In this document: positions 1-7,975 of the stretch, piece by piece
Layout of the letters: every line of letters begins with the position of its first letter
Position numbering within the stretch: the stretch's first letter is position 1
Source of the DNA: Larkinella humicola
GTDB taxonomy: Bacteria; Bacteroidota; Bacteroidia; Cytophagales; Spirosomataceae
Length of the DNA stretch: 64,000 nucleotides
Assembly (NCBI RefSeq): GCF_008727875.1
Contig: NZ_VTWS01000001.1
Span: 868,001 to 932,000 of the forward strand
Reading direction: 5' to 3'
The notes under the pieces: generated by a model
Told to the model about the DNA's origin: nothing
Seen by the model: only the letters and a program-made list of their open reading frames with translations
Databases searched by the model: none
Translations under genes and position numbers: made by a program

Positions 1-9
1 GAGGTTTGC

Positions 10-1302
10 ATGAGTGAGTTCGGCAACACCCAACAAACCACCTCCGAAATCATTGAAAATCAGGAGCAATTTACAAATTTGGCGCAATCAAAGCAAGACA
101 GGATTGGTGATTTTAACGAACATATAGACGGCCTTACCGACTTACTGCCAGATATAGTTAATGTAGAACCAGTATCAGCTTTTAATATCCCCGATGGACG
201 GCAAAAAAATTGGGAAGACCTACTCAACCATGCCGAAATACGGCCCGGCGATTTCATCGAAAGGCCTCCTATTTGCATCTCTCATGAGATAACCAAATTG
301 GGCGGGAAACTGCTACGATCCGTTATCGGCACCATCGGCAATTTTCTGGTGATCACCGGTAAGGCAAAGTCCCGAAAGACTTTTGTGGTCAGTGTTTTTG
401 TTGCGGCTCTACTGTGCGATAAATTAATCCTAAAGTGTATTCGCGGCTACCTGCCTGATGACAAAAGGGTTGTCCTGTATTTTGATACCGAGCAGGGCAA
501 ATGGCATGTACAGCGGGTTCTTAAAAGGATCTGTCAGTTGTGCGGTGACGATGATCCGGCGAACCTTAAAATGTACTCACTTCGCTCGTATGCCACCTAC
601 GACCGTCTGGAGGTGATTCGATGGGCCATCAAAAATACTCCCAACCTCGGCATTGTGGTTATTGATGGGGTTCGGGATACCGTTTTCGATATTAACGATG
701 CCGAGGAGGCTACCAACCGCGCCACCGACCTACTCCAGTGGACCGACGAAAGACAAATCCACCTCATCACAGTTCTGCACGAAAATAAAAACGACCGCAA
801 CGCCCGGGGCCACCTCGGCACCGAGCTTGGCAACAAGTGCGAAACACTGCTTTCGGTACAGCGCGACCAGAAGGATAAGGAGGTTTCAATCATTACGCCG
901 GAAATGTGCCGGGATCGCGAATTTCCAGTGATCCAGTTTTCCATTGACGAGGAAGGCAATCCGTTTTTGATCGACGATACCAATATCGGCAACTTCCCGG
1001 GGTTGTCTAATGAAGGCAAAGGCAAAAAGACAAAAACAACGCCTACCATTCTGGATCGTGAGACGCACGAACTGATTCTTAAAAGGATTTTTGCCGATAC
1101 ACCCCGAATGGGGTACAAAAACCTCTTAAGCCAGGCGCAGGTTGTTCCTCTCTATTTCGGAGTCGAACTATCCAAGGATCGGGCGGTGAACTTCATCACC
1201 TGGTGGAGAAATGAAGGGTACATCAAGACATTCAAACCAGAGGGTGAAAAATATCCCGTCAACGAAATTCAGAACGGTCGGTTTGAAAGTCAATCGTTCT
1301 GA
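10..1302 (+). CDS. RepA-like AAA/RecA-fold ATPase (putative replicative helicase of a mobile element)
   Basis: This 430-residue protein has a RecA-type ATPase core. It carries a P-loop GKAKSRKT at residues 117-124, preceded by the strand NFLVIT, and a Walker B strand IVVIDG at 215-220. A later LITVLHENK strand followed by GHLGTELGNK resembles the sensor and loop region of RepA/DnaB-like hexameric helicases. The C-terminal 90 residues look like a small winged-helix segment. The ATG lies 9 bases from the window edge behind GAGG, a plausible ribosome site. It precedes a zinc-ribbon primase-like gene, the pairing seen in Bacteroidota integrative elements. The inferred role is helicase or initiator for element replication. 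Its stop codon lies inside the first copy of the GAACGAT iteron array. The fold is fairly secure; the exact role is inference. Confidence 0.72.
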   Translation: MSEFGNTQQTTSEIIENQEQFTNLAQSKQDRIGDFNEHIDGLTDLLPDIVNVEPVSAFNIPDGRQKNWEDLLNHAEIRPGDFIERPPICISHEITKLGGKLLRSVIGTIGNFLVITGKAKSRKTFVVSVFVAALLCDKLILKCIRGYLPDDKRVVLYFDTEQGKWHVQRVLKRICQLCGDDDPANLKMYSLRSYATYDRLEVIRWAIKNTPNLGIVVIDGVRDTVFDINDAEEATNRATDLLQWTDERQIHLITVLHENKNDRNARGHLGTELGNKCETLLSVQRDQKDKEVSIITPEMCRDREFPVIQFSIDEEGNPFLIDDTNIGNFPGLSNEGKGKKTKTTPTILDRETHELILKRIFADTPRMGYKNLLSQAQVVPLYFGVELSKDRAVNFITWWRNEGYIKTFKPEGEKYPVNEIQNGRFESQSF

Positions 1303-1405
1303 ATCAATCGTTCTGAAGCCCTATATATATAGGGGCTTCTAGAACGATGCGAACGATTGATCATTCTACTGTTCTAACTAATCGTTCCAGAACGATCAGA
1401 ACGAT
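1292..1405. repeat. Iteron-like cluster of GAACGAT boxes with a 42-bp palindrome
   Basis: Seven exact copies of ATCGTTC or its complement occur in 113 bases: plus orientation at 1293, 1307 and 1381, minus orientation at 1342, 1351, 1390 and 1399. The first two sit in identical 11-mers AATCGTTCTGA 14 bases apart. The others are spaced exactly 9 bases apart (1342/1351 and 1381/1390/1399). Positions 1307-1348 form one imperfect palindrome centred on a TATATATA stretch, with GAAGCCC/GGGGCTTC stems. The location between a helicase-like and a primase-like gene suggests either a replication origin or an autoregulatory operator. Confidence 0.75.
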
Positions 1406-1420
1406 TAAAATAGCAAGCCA

Positions 1421-2692
1421 ATGACGACCACAGATTACAGATACGGCTTACACTCCAAATACGGCAAAGGCTACTGCCCCTCCTGCGGGCGTAAGTCCTA
1501 CGTACCCTACATTGATAAGCGCACCAATGAACTAGCGCCGGAAGAGTTCGGCCGCTGCGATCACCAGACAAGCTGCGGTCACATCCTTTCACCATACACC
1601 AAAGGCCAAGGCAGACAAAGCTACGCCGATGAGGTTTACGATCAGGAGCGCCAGCAGTGGCAGCAAGACAACCGCTATCCCATTGATGGACCAAACCGTC
1701 AGCGATCAACCGGACCCCGCACGCCGGTTGCTCCACCCGAGCCGCGACCAGTGATTTTGCAGACCATGCCGCAGGATGTGTTTACGCGATCGTTGTCCGG
1801 TTATGAGTCGAACAACTTTGCCAAGCTCCTGATGTCGCACTTTGGCTCGGAGGTAGCAACCTCCCTGATTGACCGGTTTAAACTGGGCACTTACAAAGCA
1901 GACTACGAACTCGCTTACTGGACCGATAAACGATATATAACGCAATCGTTCGGTAAGGGCGGCGCCATCTTTTGGATGCTCGATGCCAATGGCCAGGTAT
2001 ACGGAGGGCAGGGGGTATTGTTTGATGAGAACGGAGCCACAGTAAAGTTCAAAACGCCAACCGGCGATAGTGATCGCTGCAACCGGCCCATTTCCTACCT
2101 GGCCAAACGGTATCTAAAAGATCGGAAAATGCCAATTCCGGACTGGTTGACCCGGTACGAAACGACGGAAAACAAGTTCCCCTATCCGTTCGGGTTGCAG
2201 CAACTCGCCACCGCGCCCAAAGGCCAATCTATCGCAATAACGGAGAGTCCCAAAACGGCGATGCTGGCGGCTGGCTACTTTCCGCAACTCTGCTGGATGG
2301 CGATATGGTCGCTCAGCTATCTCAACAAAGACCGTTTAGAACCACTCCGACATCGCACCATTGCTCTATTCCCGGATTGCAGCAAGGACGGCAAAGCTTT
2401 CGACGTTTGGAAGCAGAAGGCTGATGAACTGAATGCTAATGGATTCCGAATAGTAGTCTCAGATTATCTCGAGAAAAATACCTCCGACGAGCAGAAAGCA
2501 AAGGGCTATGATTTGGCTGACTTCATTTTAGGTGAGTGGAAAGGATACCCACCTTCGTGGGACCGGAAACCTGGACAAATACCAAACTGTCGACTCATTC
2601 CCAGTCTCAACCGGTTTTACTACGCCAAAATCACCGGCATTTCGCCAGATCGGGTTTATTCGCTGGCCCCAATTTGTGAATTAAACAATTAA
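1421..2692 (+). CDS. Zinc-ribbon, toprim-like primase-related protein (DUF6371 type)
   Basis: The 423-residue protein starts with a zinc-ribbon like those of primases. Cys19 and Cys22 (CPSC) and Cys46 and Cys52 are the likely ligands. The middle and C-terminal half looks toprim-like: SIAITESPKTAML near residue 265 holds the conserved acidic residue, and IALFPDCSKDGKAF near 320 holds a second acidic site. This layout matches the DUF6371 proteins that follow RepA-like ATPases in Bacteroidota mobile elements. The start ATG lies just after the GAACGAT array. Together with the upstream ATPase it probably forms the element's helicase/primase unit. The family call rests on layout and memory of the family, not a search. 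Confidence 0.65.
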   Translation: MTTTDYRYGLHSKYGKGYCPSCGRKSYVPYIDKRTNELAPEEFGRCDHQTSCGHILSPYTKGQGRQSYADEVYDQERQQWQQDNRYPIDGPNRQRSTGPRTPVAPPEPRPVILQTMPQDVFTRSLSGYESNNFAKLLMSHFGSEVATSLIDRFKLGTYKADYELAYWTDKRYITQSFGKGGAIFWMLDANGQVYGGQGVLFDENGATVKFKTPTGDSDRCNRPISYLAKRYLKDRKMPIPDWLTRYETTENKFPYPFGLQQLATAPKGQSIAITESPKTAMLAAGYFPQLCWMAIWSLSYLNKDRLEPLRHRTIALFPDCSKDGKAFDVWKQKADELNANGFRIVVSDYLEKNTSDEQKAKGYDLADFILGEWKGYPPSWDRKPGQIPNCRLIPSLNRFYYAKITGISPDRVYSLAPICELNN

Positions 2693-2713
2693 CATTTTAT
2701 AACTCCAACAATC

Positions 2714-3073
2714 ATGCGAACAGATGCAATCGTACATGTCTTTTTGAAAATCGAAGTAGGTGATCACCAGCGGGGTTGGTTAGACTTCAAACTCCATTAT
2801 TATCCAGCCTACGTAGTCGGCCAGGAATTGCTCGTGGCGTCTGATGTGGCTGGCGGAATAACGCTTTTGGAGACCTTTCGAATTAAAGAGATCACGCATA
2901 GTGCCGGTCCTATCGATCACCGAGACAGCACCTGTACCCCTTCAGTTAATCTGTTGGTCGACGTAATTGACCGGAAAGAGGTCGATGATCATTATAGCCG
3001 GGAACAGACAGAGGCTTTCATGCTGAGTGCCGATGAAAAGGAGCAGCTTTTCGAGCTTGAAACCTTCGTATAA
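2714..3073 (+). CDS. Hypothetical protein, element cargo
   Basis: This 119-residue soluble protein shows no motif that I recognise. It is acidic at its C-terminus, has no signal peptide and no membrane segment, and appears rich in beta strands (VHVFLKIEV, WLDFKLHYY, NLLVDVID). It begins 22 bases after the primase-like gene on the same strand, so it is probably cotranscribed with it. The reading frame has codon use like its neighbours, which supports it being real. Confidence 0.55.
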   Translation: MRTDAIVHVFLKIEVGDHQRGWLDFKLHYYPAYVVGQELLVASDVAGGITLLETFRIKEITHSAGPIDHRDSTCTPSVNLLVDVIDRKEVDDHYSREQTEAFMLSADEKEQLFELETFV

Positions 3074-3106
3074 GGAAGATACAATTTAAATGGTGGGTAG
3101 TAATGA

Positions 3107-3346
3107 AAGGGTGCTGGATATTCTGGCACCTTTTCTTCTCATTGCATTCGGCTGCGCCCAACAAATGTTAACCTTGTTCAAATCCCAACAGAAAAGTCAG
3201 GAGTAAAGTATGTGGTCGTGACTTTCCAATCGAACGTTAAATCAAAACGCCCGACAGCCGAAGTCCTAAACATCCATTTCCATTCCGGTTCCTACATACA
3301 CCCAATTGGAGTAAGCCGGATTAGACAAATAAAAATCAAAACATAG
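3107..3346 (+). pseudogene. Open frame without a start codon; possible gene remnant
   Basis: One frame stays open for about 79 codons and ends in TAG. Its last 45 codons read like a real protein (for example KYVVVTFQS and HFHSGSYIHPIGVSRIR). No ATG, GTG or TTG in that frame could start it, and the stop that opens the frame is at 3104-3106. A decayed 3' gene end is the simplest reading. The stretch 3074-3394 otherwise holds no gene that I can see. Confidence 0.28.
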
Positions 3347-3394
3347 GCCGGTACAACAGGTTATATCCAAATAGGATTGATAGCCAGACCAACC

Positions 3395-4258
3395 ATGAAT
3401 ATATTTTCTCTATTGACCATTTTAAGTTTTTGCCTAAACGGTTCAGGAAGCGAAGTTCAACGTAAAGATGCTCCTATTTCAGCACCTTCCAAATCCGTCA
3501 CGGTTGCCCAGGGTGAAGTCGGTCGTTGGGCAGGAAACTGTCTTCGGTGTAGCTTTGAGAAACGCGTTTGGCCCGCTGTCATGGGCACTTGCTATTATCC
3601 GGTAGACATGGACATGAAGTCCGGTAGTTATACCATCTCCCGGCGAACTACTGGAGGGAAATTAGAAACGGCACAGATCATTGTCACAGAAACGCCTTGC
3701 CGACAGGAGGATCTCAAAAACTTTCCCAAAAAAGAATTTGTCGATGTATCGGCAGTGAACCAGGCCCGGGCGGCCAAAGAAGCCGCGGTGATTGGTCCCC
3801 TGATTGGATATAAACCGTCGGTGCGGCCTGCGGTTTTTGATCTGCCAGTTGGGAAGCCCGTTAAGAATTTACCGAAAGGCGAAGGCAATTTTGGCGCTTG
3901 TAGGACCTTAGATGGGCAGCCCCGGGACCGGCACACCGGACAGGATTATCCAGTAAGTGTGGGGGAGCCAGTATTGAGTGTTGGCAATGGTCGGGTCGTA
4001 CTGGCAGCTTCACATTTTTACAGCGGCAATGCCGTCTACATCGATCATGGAAATGGCTTGATTAGCGAATACTTTCATTTGAAGGGCTTTTCAGTCAAGG
4101 CTGACCAAACGGTGACCAAAGGGCAGAGAATCGGTGTGGTGGGAGAAACGGGCCGGGTAACAGGGCCTCACCTGCACTTGGGAGTGCGGTGGCACGGCGC
4201 CTGTATCAACCCGGGCTTTTTACTGGTTGATCCTTCTGATTTGCCAGAGGTGAAGTAA
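3395..4258 (+). CDS. Secreted M23 family metallopeptidase (lytic endopeptidase)
   Basis: The C-terminal 120 residues are a classic M23/LytM domain. It has RHTGQDYPVSVGEPV with the His and Asp zinc ligands, then GNAVYIDHGNGLISEYFHL, then GPHLHLGV with the HxH pair. Such enzymes cut peptidoglycan cross-links in the periplasm or outside the cell. The N-terminus MNIFSLLTILSFCL is a signal peptide, so I prefer ATG 3395 over the in-frame TTG at 3377. A Cys-bearing domain (GNCLRCSFE, GTCYYP) separates the signal from the catalytic part and may form disulphides. It sits among other small secreted proteins in the accessory region. Confidence 0.85.
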   Translation: MNIFSLLTILSFCLNGSGSEVQRKDAPISAPSKSVTVAQGEVGRWAGNCLRCSFEKRVWPAVMGTCYYPVDMDMKSGSYTISRRTTGGKLETAQIIVTETPCRQEDLKNFPKKEFVDVSAVNQARAAKEAAVIGPLIGYKPSVRPAVFDLPVGKPVKNLPKGEGNFGACRTLDGQPRDRHTGQDYPVSVGEPVLSVGNGRVVLAASHFYSGNAVYIDHGNGLISEYFHLKGFSVKADQTVTKGQRIGVVGETGRVTGPHLHLGVRWHGACINPGFLLVDPSDLPEVK

Positions 4259-4330
4259 ATTTCAAATAATGGGTTGACAGAAAGGTCAAACTCAAAACGG
4301 TTGATTTAAAAGTGAATCATCTTTAAAATG

Positions 4331-4540
4331 TCAATGGCAAATCTTACAAGCCCGGTATCCCATCCATTTGGCATCTGACAAGGAAATTCGACTAATTTTG
4401 TGACTGCACCGTTTCAATCCCCGACATTCGTACGAATGGTAAGCGTAGGCACTTCGACTCTCACAGATCGATACTTTGGACTCTACATGGTAGGAAAGTG
4501 TAGTGGCCGAAATCAGCAAGATTGAGAGAAGCTGCTTCAT
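4331..4540 (-). CDS. Small secreted protein with a YH-x(n)-C / GYxxCxxC zinc-binding-like motif
   Basis: The 69-residue protein has a signal peptide (MKQLLSILLISATTLS). The mature part carries the pattern AYHSYECRGLKRC, then an ISLSDAK helix, then GYRACKICH. This His-Cys-Cys-Cys arrangement resembles the small Ada-like metal-binding domain often found at the end of secreted thermonuclease-type proteins. Here it stands alone with no nuclease domain. It is convergent with the M23 gene. Its function is unknown; a metal-bound or disulphide-stabilised fold is inferred. Confidence 0.6.
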   Translation of the reverse strand: MKQLLSILLISATTLSYHVESKVSICESRSAYAYHSYECRGLKRCSHKISRISLSDAKWMGYRACKICH

Positions 4541-4606
4541 GGTTCAAATTTCCAGTTGTTGTGAACGACGGGCTAATTTGATCAACTTTATTTACTTTGG
4601 CAACTT

Positions 4607-5146
4607 ATGCAGATCACTAGTATAAAGCGCGTTATGAATGTACTACTTTCTTTGATGGTGGGATATTTTTCTGCTTTAATCGACTGCCGGGCCCAGGAAC
4701 AGTTTTTGGGGAAGACCCTCAAAGAGGTCCAGATCCAGTTGAGTAAGGGCCAAATCCGGTATGAGGAACATATGTCTCCAACGGGGGATGCGACTACCCT
4801 TTCCTATAGCCCATCCGAACCTAATCGTAAGCGATTTGATCTGTACACAGCCCATTTTTTGAGGTTTCGCCAAGACAACAAAAACGTCTGTGATCTCATC
4901 ATGAGTTATCCAATATTGCAGCAAAACTGGTTGGCCGATACGCTGAAAAACAGGCTAATTCTATCCGGATTCAAAAAGGTCGACGATTCAATATTCTGGA
5001 ATGAAACCCGGAATTGTTTAGCCCAACTGGAATACGTAAATGATTTGAACCCGTATACGCAGCAGCCGACGAAAGTCAAAATGCTCCGCGTTACGTTTAC
5101 GCCAGGTTCAAACAAGCCGAGTAGGCAAACCCAGAATGACAATTGA
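4607..5146 (+). CDS. Hypothetical exported protein
   Basis: The 179-residue protein starts with a short basic stretch (KR), a hydrophobic run (VLLSLMVGYFSALI) and a likely cleavage after CRAQ. The mature part is soluble with one recognisable region of beta strands but no known motif. ATG 4634 is an alternative start, but it would drop the basic residues of the signal peptide. TTTACTTTG at 4591-4599 resembles a Bacteroidota -7 box close upstream. It abuts the nuclease fragment that follows. Confidence 0.55.
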   Translation: MQITSIKRVMNVLLSLMVGYFSALIDCRAQEQFLGKTLKEVQIQLSKGQIRYEEHMSPTGDATTLSYSPSEPNRKRFDLYTAHFLRFRQDNKNVCDLIMSYPILQQNWLADTLKNRLILSGFKKVDDSIFWNETRNCLAQLEYVNDLNPYTQQPTKVKMLRVTFTPGSNKPSRQTQNDN

Positions 5147-5475
5147 TTGAAAACCTTGCTATGAATTACTCATCATCAATGTCATCTGCTGGTGACAAAG
5201 GAGTAGCCGAAAATATCGCGGATGGTAAAGTCACCGTTCCTTCTGCCCTCTGGAAGGTGATCGTCATCTTACCGGTAGGAAGTGATGACCTCAACCGGAT
5301 CAGCGCCCAGACGCGGGTTATTGCCGTGTTTATACCGAATACCAACGCATTCGGCGAAAAGCCCTGGAGCAGCTACCGGGTCAGCGTTGATGAGATCGAG
5401 AGCCGGACCGGATATGATTTATTGGCTAATGTTCCGGATGCCGTCGAGTTAGTGATCGATTTAAATGAAAAGTAG
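5143..5475 (+). pseudogene. 3' fragment of a DNA/RNA non-specific endonuclease gene
   Basis: From about residue 26 this frame closely matches the C-terminal third of the intact secreted nuclease encoded at 27643-28518. Shared blocks include [32 protein letters not shown] and YRVSVDEIE. The DNA is also clearly alike. The fragment lacks the signal peptide, the DRGH catalytic motif and the metal-binding Asn region, and it ends earlier than the intact copy. It therefore cannot be an active nuclease. The frame starts only at a TTG or at ATG 5161, neither with a clear ribosome site. It is most likely the debris of a duplicated gene. Confidence 0.8.
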
Positions 5476-5566
5476 GAATACAATTAATTTTGTTATACAT
5501 AAATATAGAATAATTATAAATTACTTCACAATACTATTTTTAATGCTAAAAATTACTCTACCACTA

Positions 5567-5607
5567 TTGTATATCAGTATATTGTCATTTAGCTTTGAAT
5601 TTCAAAG
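5567..5607 (+). promoter_or_regulatory. Promoter with palindromic operator CTTTGAA-T-TTCAAAG
   Basis: TTG at 5567-5569 and TAGCTTTG at 5590-5597 are 20 bases apart, which fits the Bacteroidota -33/-7 consensus. A perfect 7-1-7 palindrome CTTTGAATTTCAAAG at 5593-5607 overlaps the -7 box and the expected start of transcription. The winged-helix regulator encoded in this operon is the likely repressor. The ATG of the first gene is at 5617, giving a very short leader. Confidence 0.65.
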
Positions 5608-5616
5608 TACTTCCAA

Positions 5617-6243
5617 ATGAAAGGTCATCAGGATTACATTCGAGATATAGTTGAAATACGCTCAATGATGGAGCGCACCTCTAAATTCCTGTCTCTTTCC
5701 GGATGGGCTGGTATTATGGGAGGCCTCTATGCAATTGTAGGAGCTTACATTGCCTATGAAGTGTTTGATTTCAATCCTGATGTAATAGAATATAGTTACC
5801 CAAAATCTGAGAGCTTTTCTTCCAATTTGCTGAAGGTATTTTTTTTAGCCCTTATTGTCCTGATACTGACTATAAGTACAGCTATTTTTCTCTCCTACAA
5901 GAAAGCTATTAAAAGGGGTGAAAAGCTTTGGAACACTACCGCTAAGGGACTATTAATTAATATGACTGTTCCACTTATTGCGGGGGTGCTTCTGATCCTC
6001 ATTTTGATCTCAAAAGGATTGATCGGGTTTATTGCTCCATTAACTTTATTATTTTATGGATTGGCACTCTTTAACGCTAGTAACTTTACCTATGAAGAAG
6101 TGAAAAGTATTGGACTTATTGAGATTGGGTTGGGATTGATTAGCATCTACTTTGTTGAATATGGGTTATTATGCTGGGCCGTAGGATTTGGCGTAGTCCA
6201 CATTATATATGGCATTTATTTGCATTACCGGTACGAAAGGTGA
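5617..6243 (+). CDS. Multi-pass membrane protein, partner of a winged-helix regulator
   Basis: The 208-residue protein has a short cytosolic helix (EIRSMMERTSKFLSLSGWAG) and five or six membrane segments: near 30-50, 70-95, 112-130, 133-150, 160-178 and 180-198. Proteins of this type, starting with a MMERSSKF-like helix, occur in Bacteroidota next to a small winged-helix transcription factor. This pairing is seen here with a 4-base overlap. It may sense a membrane state and control the regulator, but this is inference. The palindromic operator upstream suggests autoregulation. Confidence 0.7.
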   Translation: MKGHQDYIRDIVEIRSMMERTSKFLSLSGWAGIMGGLYAIVGAYIAYEVFDFNPDVIEYSYPKSESFSSNLLKVFFLALIVLILTISTAIFLSYKKAIKRGEKLWNTTAKGLLINMTVPLIAGVLLILILISKGLIGFIAPLTLLFYGLALFNASNFTYEEVKSIGLIEIGLGLISIYFVEYGLLCWAVGFGVVHIIYGIYLHYRYER

Positions 6244-6542
6244 AAATATCAATTGATGGTTTACATAAAGCATTTGAAAGCAGAATCAGGCTGGGCATCA
6301 TGTCTGCACTGGCTGTTAACGCTAAGCTTGATTTCAATTCGCTGAAAGACTACCTCGATGTGACCGATGGGAATCTGGCGAGCCATTTAACGGGACTAGA
6401 AAAAGAAGAATTTATTGGCGTTGAAAAGTCGTTCGTAGGCAGAAAACCAAATACTAAATACTTCATGACAAAAGAAGGTAGAAAAGCGTTCGATGATCAT
6501 CTTAAAGTACTGGAAAAGCTAATAAAGGGGGTTATTGAATAA
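6240..6542 (+). CDS. Winged-helix transcriptional regulator (HTH_34/MarR-like)
   Basis: Read from a GTG that overlaps the stop of the membrane-protein gene (GTGA), this is a 100-residue winged-helix protein. ESRIRLGIMSALAVN is helix 1, FNSLKDYLDVTDGNLASHLTGLEKEEFI is the recognition region, and VGRKPNTKYFMTKEGRKAF is the wing and last helix. An ATG start at 6171 would lie inside the upstream gene and add non-homologous residues, so GTG is preferred. The likely targets are the two CTTTGAATTTCAAAG palindromes at 5593 and 6682, one on its own promoter and one ahead of the ABC operon region. Confidence 0.75.
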   Translation: MKISIDGLHKAFESRIRLGIMSALAVNAKLDFNSLKDYLDVTDGNLASHLTGLEKEEFIGVEKSFVGRKPNTKYFMTKEGRKAFDDHLKVLEKLIKGVIE

Positions 6543-6678
6543 GGTATTATGTATTGAAATAAAAGATTTGAAGTTTGCAATTAATAAAGTGTACACGAAC
6601 ATCTATTTTCATTTATTAATCATGTATGGTACAAACCTGCTAAAAACCAATTTATTATAAGCCTCTTTTTTTTAGTGC

Positions 6679-6696
6679 TAGCTTTGAATTTCAAAG
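6679..6696 (+). promoter_or_regulatory. Second copy of the TAGCTTTG promoter and CTTTGAATTTCAAAG operator
   Basis: The 18-base block TAGCTTTGAATTTCAAAG is identical to 5590-5607, and similarity continues downstream (CTTnnAAAT). It combines a perfect -7 box with the same palindrome, so the winged-helix regulator probably binds here too. It precedes a decayed serine-hydrolase end and, 369 bases further on, the ABC transporter operon. The gene-free stretch is 6543-7064. Confidence 0.55.
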
Positions 6697-6735
6697 TTCT
6701 TTTAAATAAATTTTGAAGGACATAAAACCATATAA

Positions 6736-6981
6736 ATGATAGAAAAAATAGGAACCGGTAGTGAGTGTTTTGAAAGATTTGCAGTCAGTACCCAAATACT
6801 GAACAAATACGTCGGCATTTATTCAATTACTTGAGATCCTATAAAATCTATGATCATCAGAGACGGCACGACGCTAAACGTGCAGCCACTCGGCCAATCC
6901 GCTGTACCGCTCGAAACTACGGCGCAGAATAAGTTTAGGATCGAAAGTGAGTGGATTGTTTTTGTAATCAATGCTACATAA
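6736..6981 (+). pseudogene. Remnant of a beta-lactamase-like serine hydrolase C-terminal domain (DUF3471 type)
   Basis: One frame of 81 codons, broken by a single in-frame TGA at codon 33, reads as the C-terminal domain that follows S12 serine hydrolases in Bacteroidota. ILNKYVGIYS is followed, after the stop, by IIRDGTTLNVQPLGQSAVPL and NKFRIE. The catalytic domain is absent. The remnant lies directly behind the second operator copy, so an S12 hydrolase may once have been the first gene of the operon now led by the ABC ATPase. Confidence 0.55.
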
Positions 6982-7064
6982 AACCAGATAATTGTCGTAT
7001 GAAACAGCCAGTGACGGGTTTAAATGTAAGAAAAATAACATTAATAAAAATAGGCAACTAAGGT

Positions 7065-7961
7065 ATGGAATTGCAAATAAGTAATATCTCCAAAACTTAT
7101 CCCAACGGCGTTCAAGCGCTGAAGAACGTGACCCTTACTATCCCCAACGGCATGTATGGCCTTCTTGGACCGAACGGTGCCGGTAAGTCTACACTTATGC
7201 GAATCCTGGCCACCTTACAAGAGCCAGACGCTGGAAGGATCAGTTTGGGGAACATCGATGTGGTGAATCAGAAGGACGAAGTGCGCAAGACCTTGGGCTA
7301 TCTCCCCCAGGAGTTTGGCGTCTACCCGAAGGTAAGCGCCGAAAGTCTGTTGGATCATTTTGCCATTCTGAAAGGCATCACAACCCGCAGGTCCCGACAG
7401 GAGGTCGTCGAGGCACTCCTGCGGCAAACCAATCTCTGGGAGGTTCGCAAACAGAAACTCGGTGGCTATTCGGGGGGGATGCGCCAACGCTTCGGTGTCG
7501 CCGTAGCGCTGCTGGGCAATCCGAAGTTGATGATCGTGGACGAACCGACCGCCGGTCTGGATCCGGCCGAACGCGTACGCTTTCTGAATTTATTGAGTGA
7601 ACTGGGCGAAAACAGCGTGGTGCTTCTCTCCACGCACATTGTGGAAGACGTGAGTGAGTTGTGCACCCGCATGGCCATCATCAACAGGGGCGAAATCGTA
7701 CACGAGGCCGAACCGCTGAAGGCCATAGAAGGACTCAAAGGGAAGATCTGGCGGAAAATTGTCGAAAAAAGTCTCTTGCCGCAGGTGGAGCTGGAGCATA
7801 AAATCATTTCCACCAAACTCCTGGGCGGACGCACGGTCGTCCACGTGTACAGCGGGGAAGAGCTGACTGGTTTTGAGTCGGTGCCGCCTGATCTGGAAGA
7901 TGTTTACTTCAGCGCCATGGCGGGTCATTACCCGCAACGAACTGGCCACCAACCGAAATAA
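7065..7961 (+). CDS. ABC transporter ATP-binding protein of an ABC-2 type exporter
   Basis: The 298-residue protein has Walker A GPNGAGKST at 35-43, a Q-loop in GYLPQEFG, the signature YSGGMRQR and Walker B LMIVDEPTAGLDP, then the switch His in STHIVED. The C-terminal 70 residues are the regulatory tail usual in ABC-2 exporters. AAGG lies just ahead of the ATG. It is followed 14 bases later by two permease/peptidase fusion genes, which it presumably powers. It is the only ATPase in the operon, so the transporter is probably two copies of this subunit plus one or both fusion permeases. Confidence 0.92.
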   Translation: MELQISNISKTYPNGVQALKNVTLTIPNGMYGLLGPNGAGKSTLMRILATLQEPDAGRISLGNIDVVNQKDEVRKTLGYLPQEFGVYPKVSAESLLDHFAILKGITTRRSRQEVVEALLRQTNLWEVRKQKLGGYSGGMRQRFGVAVALLGNPKLMIVDEPTAGLDPAERVRFLNLLSELGENSVVLLSTHIVEDVSELCTRMAIINRGEIVHEAEPLKAIEGLKGKIWRKIVEKSLLPQVELEHKIISTKLLGGRTVVHVYSGEELTGFESVPPDLEDVYFSAMAGHYPQRTGHQPK

Positions 7962-7975
7962 GACTATCCATAATC

